This document shows positions 37,069 to 40,499 of a stretch of 40,499 nt of DNA, piece after piece. The position numbers were made by a program, and so were the translations under genes. The stretch is from assembly GCA_022566215.1 (NCBI GenBank), contig JADFJJ010000013.1, positions 1 through 40,499 on the forward strand. Reading direction: 5' to 3'. Every line of letters starts with the position of its first letter. The stretch's first letter is position 1. The stretch comes from Pseudomonadota bacterium (GTDB lineage: Bacteria; Pseudomonadota; Alphaproteobacteria; Sphingomonadales; SMXR01). The notes below the pieces were generated by a model. It saw only the letters and a list, made by a program, of their open reading frames with translations, had not been told where the DNA came from and did no database searches.

Positions 37069-37928
37069 AAGCATCCTTTGATTTTTTTGTGGCGGTTGAT
37101 TGGTCCGGGGCAAAGGGTTCAACCCAAAAAGGTATCCAAGTGGCTGTTTGCAGAAAAGGAGATTCCCCTCCCGAACTAGTTTCACCTCCAAATTACAAAC
37201 ATTGGTCAAGACTGGCGGCCATAAGCTGGCTGAACGAATTTGCCGGAAAGGAAAGCTTTCTGGTTGGTATCGATTTTTCCTTTGCCCCTCCCTACTTAGA
37301 CGAAGGCAAATACTTTCCAGGTGCGGATATTTCATCTTCACGCGCCCAGGATTTATGGTTTGAAATAGAAGACAAAACGAAAAACGACCCCCACCTTTAT
37401 GCGGGAAGTTTTTTAGAAAATGAGCAAGTGAGTGAACTATTCCATGTTAACAAACAGCCAGGAAGACGATACCGGAGGCGGTACCGTGTGACAGAACAGG
37501 AGTGCCGGAACAAAGGCCTGGGTCCGGCGGAAACCTTTTTTCATTTAATTGGACCAACTCAGGTTGGAATGGGTTCACTTTGTGGAATGAGGTCCTTGCT
37601 ACGATTGCAAAGAAACATTGCAATATGGCCGTTTGAGAATACCGCAAAAAGATCAGTTGTTGTTGTTGAAATCTACACGCGTCCTTTTCTTATTATGTCG
37701 GGAGCAGGTTTAAAAAAAATCCGGGAGCTTGAGGTTCTTAACCAAGCTCTTGATCATTTTCACTCCAGATCAATTCAGCAAGATTTAAGTATAGATGATC
37801 ATATTGGTGATGCAATACTCTCAGCCGCCGGGTTGCGGTTTATCGCAGAAGACAGTAAATATTGGCACCCGGCAGCCATGAGTGAAGAAGTTGCTTGCAC
37901 AGAAGGCTGGACCTTTGGAGTACCCTGA
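37065..37928 (+). CDS. DUF429-like protein with an RNase H-type acidic set
   Basis: A 287-aa protein of no experimentally known function that I can recognise. It starts DFFVAVDWSGAKGSTQKG, has VGIDFSFAPP (67-76), VVVVEIYTRP (198-207) and DDHIGDAILSAAGLRF near 244-259. Asp12, Asp70, Glu202 and Asp249 fall where RNase H-fold/DUF429 proteins place metal-binding acids, which suggests nuclease-like chemistry but does not prove it. It overlaps rarA by 4 nt and ends directly before the crcB remnant, so it is co-translated. Its base composition is visibly AT-richer and its codon use (AGA, GGA, TTA) differs from neighbours, hinting at acquisition or replacement. Confidence 0.7.
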   Translation: MKASFDFFVAVDWSGAKGSTQKGIQVAVCRKGDSPPELVSPPNYKHWSRLAAISWLNEFAGKESFLVGIDFSFAPPYLDEGKYFPGADISSSRAQDLWFEIEDKTKNDPHLYAGSFLENEQVSELFHVNKQPGRRYRRRYRVTEQECRNKGLGPAETFFHLIGPTQVGMGSLCGMRSLLRLQRNIAIWPFENTAKRSVVVVEIYTRPFLIMSGAGLKKIRELEVLNQALDHFHSRSIQQDLSIDDHIGDAILSAAGLRFIAEDSKYWHPAAMSEEVACTEGWTFGVP

Positions 37929-38048
37929 ATGAACCTGATTTTTTCCATCGCGCTTGGCGGCGCCACCGGTGCGGTCCTGCGCTATTTCATGGCTTACCGG
38001 GTGGGCGCGCTGTTGATCGGCGGCCTGGCGGGCAGGGTCATTAGATGA
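37929..38048 (+). pseudogene. crcB: Remnant of fluoride channel gene crcB (internal deletion)
   Basis: A 39-codon frame starts immediately after the upstream stop and overlaps the next gene's ATG by 4 nt (ATGA). Its first 20 or so residues, MNLIFSIALGGATGAVLRYF, match the first membrane helix of CrcB/Fluc, and the last dozen (ALLIGGLAGRVIR) resemble its C-terminal helix. About 85 central codons of a normal ~125-residue protein are missing. The pore-lining Asn and Phe residues are therefore lost, and fluoride export is not expected. Gene order rarA ... crcB ... RluA is common in alphaproteobacteria, which supports the identity. A single-helix micropeptide role cannot be excluded. Confidence 0.65.
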
Positions 38049-39037
38049 GCGCTGTGACAACAAAAACGATTCCCGCCGCTGATGCCGGGATGCGCCTCGA
38101 CCGCTGGTTCAAACGCGAGCTCCCGGAGCTTTCGTTCGGGCAATTGTCAAAGCTTTTGCGCACCGGCCAGATCCGCATCAGCGGCAAACGGGCCAAGGGA
38201 AACACCCGGCTTGAAGCGGGCGATCAGGTGCGCATCCCGCCCCTCAACCTCGGCCCCGCCGCCAAATCAACAAAACCCCCTAAGCCACTGAAATCATTGA
38301 ATAAAAAGGATATTCAGGAAATCCGCGGCATGGTGATCTATCAGGACAAGGAGATCATTGTGCTCAATAAACCCGCCGGTTTGGCGGTCCAGGGCGGCAC
38401 CGGCACAAATAAGCACATTGACGGCATGTTAGGGGCGCTTGGGGACGGGAAAGGGGCGGAAAGGCCCAAATTGGTACACCGTTTGGACAAGGACACCTCG
38501 GGCCTTCTGGTGGTCGCGCGAACCGCCCCGGCGGCGCGCATCCTGACCCGGGCGTTCCGCGAAAAGCAGTGTCGCAAAATTTACTGGGCGCTGGTCCGGG
38601 GGGTTCCCAAAATCCTCGAGGGGAAAATCGAGGCGCCCCTGGAAAAAGTCTCCGCCGATGGGGCAAAAGAGAAAATGCAGATCACCGGGGACGGCAAAAA
38701 ATCACTGACCTATTACAAGGTGCTCGACCAGGCCGCGCCCGAGGCCAGCTGGCTGGCGCTGGTCCCTGAGACCGGGCGCACCCACCAGCTGCGCGCCCAC
38801 CTGGCGCACATCGGCCATCCGGTTATCGGCGACGGCAAGTACGGCGGCGCACAAGCTCATCTTAGCGGTTTATCATCCAGGCTGCACCTGCACGCCGCGG
38901 CGCTCTCCCTGCCCCGGCCCAAAGGCGGGGTAGGGCGCTTCACCGCCCCGCTGCCGGTCCATATGGCGGAAAGCTTCGAGACCCTGGGGTTTGACCCGGA
39001 CGGGATCGGGGACCGGTTCGCCGGGTTTGAAATTTAA
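38045..39037 (+). CDS. RluA-family rRNA pseudouridine synthase (RluC/RluD-like)
   Basis: A 330-aa synthase that converts uridine to pseudouridine in 23S rRNA. An N-terminal S4 RNA-binding domain (about 15-65, MRLDRWFKRELPELSFGQLS and GDQVRIPPL) precedes the catalytic domain. That domain has IVLNKPAGLAVQGGTGT and the RluA signature HRLDKDTSGLLVVAR, with catalytic Asp148. GRTHQLRAHLAHIGHPVIGD is the conserved C-terminal motif. The ATG overlaps the crcB remnant stop. RluC is the likely orthologue by gene order, but site specificity is not readable from sequence. Confidence 0.92.
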   Translation: MSAVTTKTIPAADAGMRLDRWFKRELPELSFGQLSKLLRTGQIRISGKRAKGNTRLEAGDQVRIPPLNLGPAAKSTKPPKPLKSLNKKDIQEIRGMVIYQDKEIIVLNKPAGLAVQGGTGTNKHIDGMLGALGDGKGAERPKLVHRLDKDTSGLLVVARTAPAARILTRAFREKQCRKIYWALVRGVPKILEGKIEAPLEKVSADGAKEKMQITGDGKKSLTYYKVLDQAAPEASWLALVPETGRTHQLRAHLAHIGHPVIGDGKYGGAQAHLSGLSSRLHLHAAALSLPRPKGGVGRFTAPLPVHMAESFETLGFDPDGIGDRFAGFEI

Positions 39038-39096
39038 CCAATCGAAGCTATTCATCTTGGCTTAAGTTCGGGGGTGGTATATGACCCGGGACAACC

Positions 39097-39531
39097 ATGG
39101 TAAAAGCACCTGAAAAAGAGCCCGGCCCGGGCAAGCCGAAAATTTTCTTAGGCCTGGCCACCCTGATGGTGGTGATAGCCGGATTGGCCTATGCCTTCGA
39201 GGACTGGCTTTATACGGTCCGGCCGTTGAGCCCTTATTCGACCAACCAGCTCAACACCTACTTTATCGGGATACTTGTTTTGTCGGTAATCCTGGCGCTG
39301 TTTTTCGTGTTCTGCTACCAGAACCACCACTTCGGCAACCGGTTGCTGGGGCGCGAGGTCGCCCCGCCCCGTGAAAAAAAGACCACCGAGAGCACCGTCA
39401 CCTACAACGTTTTTTACAACTCCACCGCTTCCTCGGTCAAGTTCCGGCACCGCCGCCGCAAGCTCGCCCGCCACGAGCGCCACAAATTCACCGGGCCGGT
39501 TAAAAAACCCAGATCCAAGAACAAAGCGTGA
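39097..39531 (+). CDS. Small two-pass membrane protein of unknown function
   Basis: A 144-aa protein I do not recognise. It has a Pro/Glu/Lys-rich N-terminus, a hydrophobic helix at about 15-34, a short loop with EDWLYTVRPLSPYSTNQ, and a second helix at about 54-74. A long hydrophilic C-terminal half follows that is strongly basic (FRHRRRKLARHERHKFTG, then KKPRSKNKA). The positive tail predicts both termini in the cytoplasm. It lies between the RluA-family gene and the ATP12-family gene, where many alphaproteobacteria have a HAD-family phosphatase. Its stop overlaps the downstream GTG start by 4 nt (GTGA), which supports it being a real gene. Confidence 0.7.
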   Translation: MVKAPEKEPGPGKPKIFLGLATLMVVIAGLAYAFEDWLYTVRPLSPYSTNQLNTYFIGILVLSVILALFFVFCYQNHHFGNRLLGREVAPPREKKTTESTVTYNVFYNSTASSVKFRHRRRKLARHERHKFTGPVKKPRSKNKA

Positions 39532-40238
39532 AGCGCTTTTACCAGAAGGTCAGCGTGACCAAAGGGGATAAGGGTCACGAAATCCGCCTTGACGGCAAGC
39601 CGGTCAAAACCCCGGCCAAGGCGGCGCTGGCGCTGCCCGGCGCAGCGCTGGCCAAGGCGGTCGCGGGCGAATGGCGGGCGCAGAAAAAGACTATCAGGGT
39701 GGAAACCATGCCGCTGACCCGGCTCGCCAATACCGCCATCGACCGCACGGTATTGCATAAAGGCATCGTAATTGACGAGATCATGAATTTCGCCCGCCAC
39801 GATCTTCTTTGCTACCGCGCGGAGGGGCCGGAAGAGCTGATCGGGATCGAGAGCGAAGCCTGGGACCCTTACCTCGCCTGGGCAAATGAGAGCCTCGGGC
39901 TGGCCTTCAAGGTCACCACCGGGCTTGGAACCATCAAGCAGGATCGGCAAACCCTGGCCAAACTCGAGGCTCTCCTGTCCCTGCTGGAACCTTACCGGCT
40001 GACCGCGCTGCATACCGCCACCACGCTTGGCGGCTCGGCGATCCTGGCGCTGGCGCTGTGGCAGGGGTTTAAACCTGCAAAAGACATCTGGAAGGCCGGG
40101 CAGGCGGACGAGGATTACCAGAGCGGAAAATGGGGCGCCGACCGGGAACACCAGAAAACCCTTGGCGCCAGGCGCGATTTGTGGCTGGCAACGGGCCGTT
40201 TCCTCGCGGCGCTCAAAAGCACCCCTTCACACGAATAG
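39528..40238 (+). CDS. ATP12-family F1-ATPase assembly chaperone
   Basis: A 236-aa protein of the ATP12 family, whose mitochondrial members chaperone the F1 alpha subunit; alphaproteobacteria keep homologues. It shows KRFYQKVSVTKGDKGHEIRL at the start, then LDGKPVKTPAKAAL and VAGEWRAQKKTI. The helical part has TRLANTAIDR, ARHDLLCYRAEGPEEL and AWDPYLAWANESLGLAFKVT. It begins with GTG overlapping the previous stop. The C-terminus (LWLATGRFLAALKS) looks natural, so it is probably complete despite the unrelated Rhs sequence starting within a few bases of its stop. Confidence 0.9.
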   Translation: MKRFYQKVSVTKGDKGHEIRLDGKPVKTPAKAALALPGAALAKAVAGEWRAQKKTIRVETMPLTRLANTAIDRTVLHKGIVIDEIMNFARHDLLCYRAEGPEELIGIESEAWDPYLAWANESLGLAFKVTTGLGTIKQDRQTLAKLEALLSLLEPYRLTALHTATTLGGSAILALALWQGFKPAKDIWKAGQADEDYQSGKWGADREHQKTLGARRDLWLATGRFLAALKSTPSHE

Positions 40239-40240
40239 CG

Positions 40241-40499
40241 GATGGTCACATCGGTGTACTGGTTGAGGCCGTTGGAGGTGTAGGTTTCGACCTTGCTGGC
40301 GGCGACCGAGTACTGGTAGGCGCCGTTGTCAACCGTGCGGACCGTGACCTGGTTGGCCAGGTTATAGTCAAAGCCGTAGGCGACCTCATCCGAAGCATTA
40401 TCAAAGCCATGGGCAAGCATATCGAGGGCGCTGTCGGCCTCGTAGCTGTAGGTTATGGTGCGGTCCGCCCCGCCGCCGTCCTGGGCGTACGAGGTCCTG
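40241..40499 (-). pseudogene. Rhs/YD-repeat protein fragment, runs off the right edge
   Basis: Read on the minus strand from the window edge, the frame gives SYAQDGGGADRTITYSYEAD, YGFDYNLANQVTVRTVDNG, VETYTSNGLNQYTDV: YD-type repeats of an Rhs-family protein. The similarity stops at about 40241, and the frame then runs into the antisense of the ATP12-family gene, reaching a stop at 40115 with no further Rhs features. So this looks like an Rhs gene whose 3' part is missing. It may instead be a live gene ending in a short novel tail; the rest lies outside the window. Confidence 0.6.

Overview
The window is a chromosomal segment from an alphaproteobacterium with fairly high GC. It carries almost the whole transcription/translation super-cluster. 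Several things point to Alphaproteobacteria. The order is rlmB / tRNA-Tyr / tRNA-Gly / tuf / tRNA-Trp / secE / nusG. adk lies between secY and rpsM with no rpmJ. The alpha operon lacks rpsD. The cluster is followed by a Do-family protease, rarA, crcB (here only a remnant), an RluA-type synthase and an ATP12-family assembly factor. The genus cannot be told from the sequence alone.

Layout. 1-136: intergenic DNA and a strong terminator for an unseen plus-strand gene. 135-857: rlmB on the minus strand. 989-1722: tRNA-Tyr and tRNA-Gly, each followed by a compact multi-stem element; the second element leads into a broken GIY-YIG nuclease gene. 1793-14975: tuf copy 1, tRNA-Trp, secE, nusG, rplKA, rplJL and rpoBC. 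15028-19455: a clear promoter, then the str operon rpsL-rpsG-fusA-tuf copy 2. 19496-31694: the S10 and spc operons from rpsJ to secY and adk, tightly packed with several start/stop overlaps. 31711-34168: a textbook promoter, then rpsM-rpsK-rpoA-rplQ and a strong terminator. 34241-40238: degP-like, rarA, a DUF429-like gene, a 39-codon crcB remnant, an RluA-family synthase, a small two-pass membrane protein and an ATP12-family gene, mostly joined by overlapping stop/start codons. 40240-40499: the edge of an Rhs/YD-repeat gene on the minus strand.

The genes make the ribosome, RNA polymerase core, three elongation-factor genes (two EF-Tu, one EF-G), the Sec core channel (SecE, SecY) and NusG. Most of the window is conventional. 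The unusual parts are long low-complexity C-terminal tails on several ribosomal proteins (acidic on L3, histone-H1-like on L29, a tandem-repeat polyampholyte on L15, a short one on S5), the tRNA-adjacent structured elements with a decayed GIY-YIG ORF, an internally deleted crcB beside an AT-richer DUF429-like gene, and the truncated Rhs sequence at the right edge. I see no complete undescribed defence or mobile system. The tRNA/GIY-YIG element is the best candidate for something poorly described.
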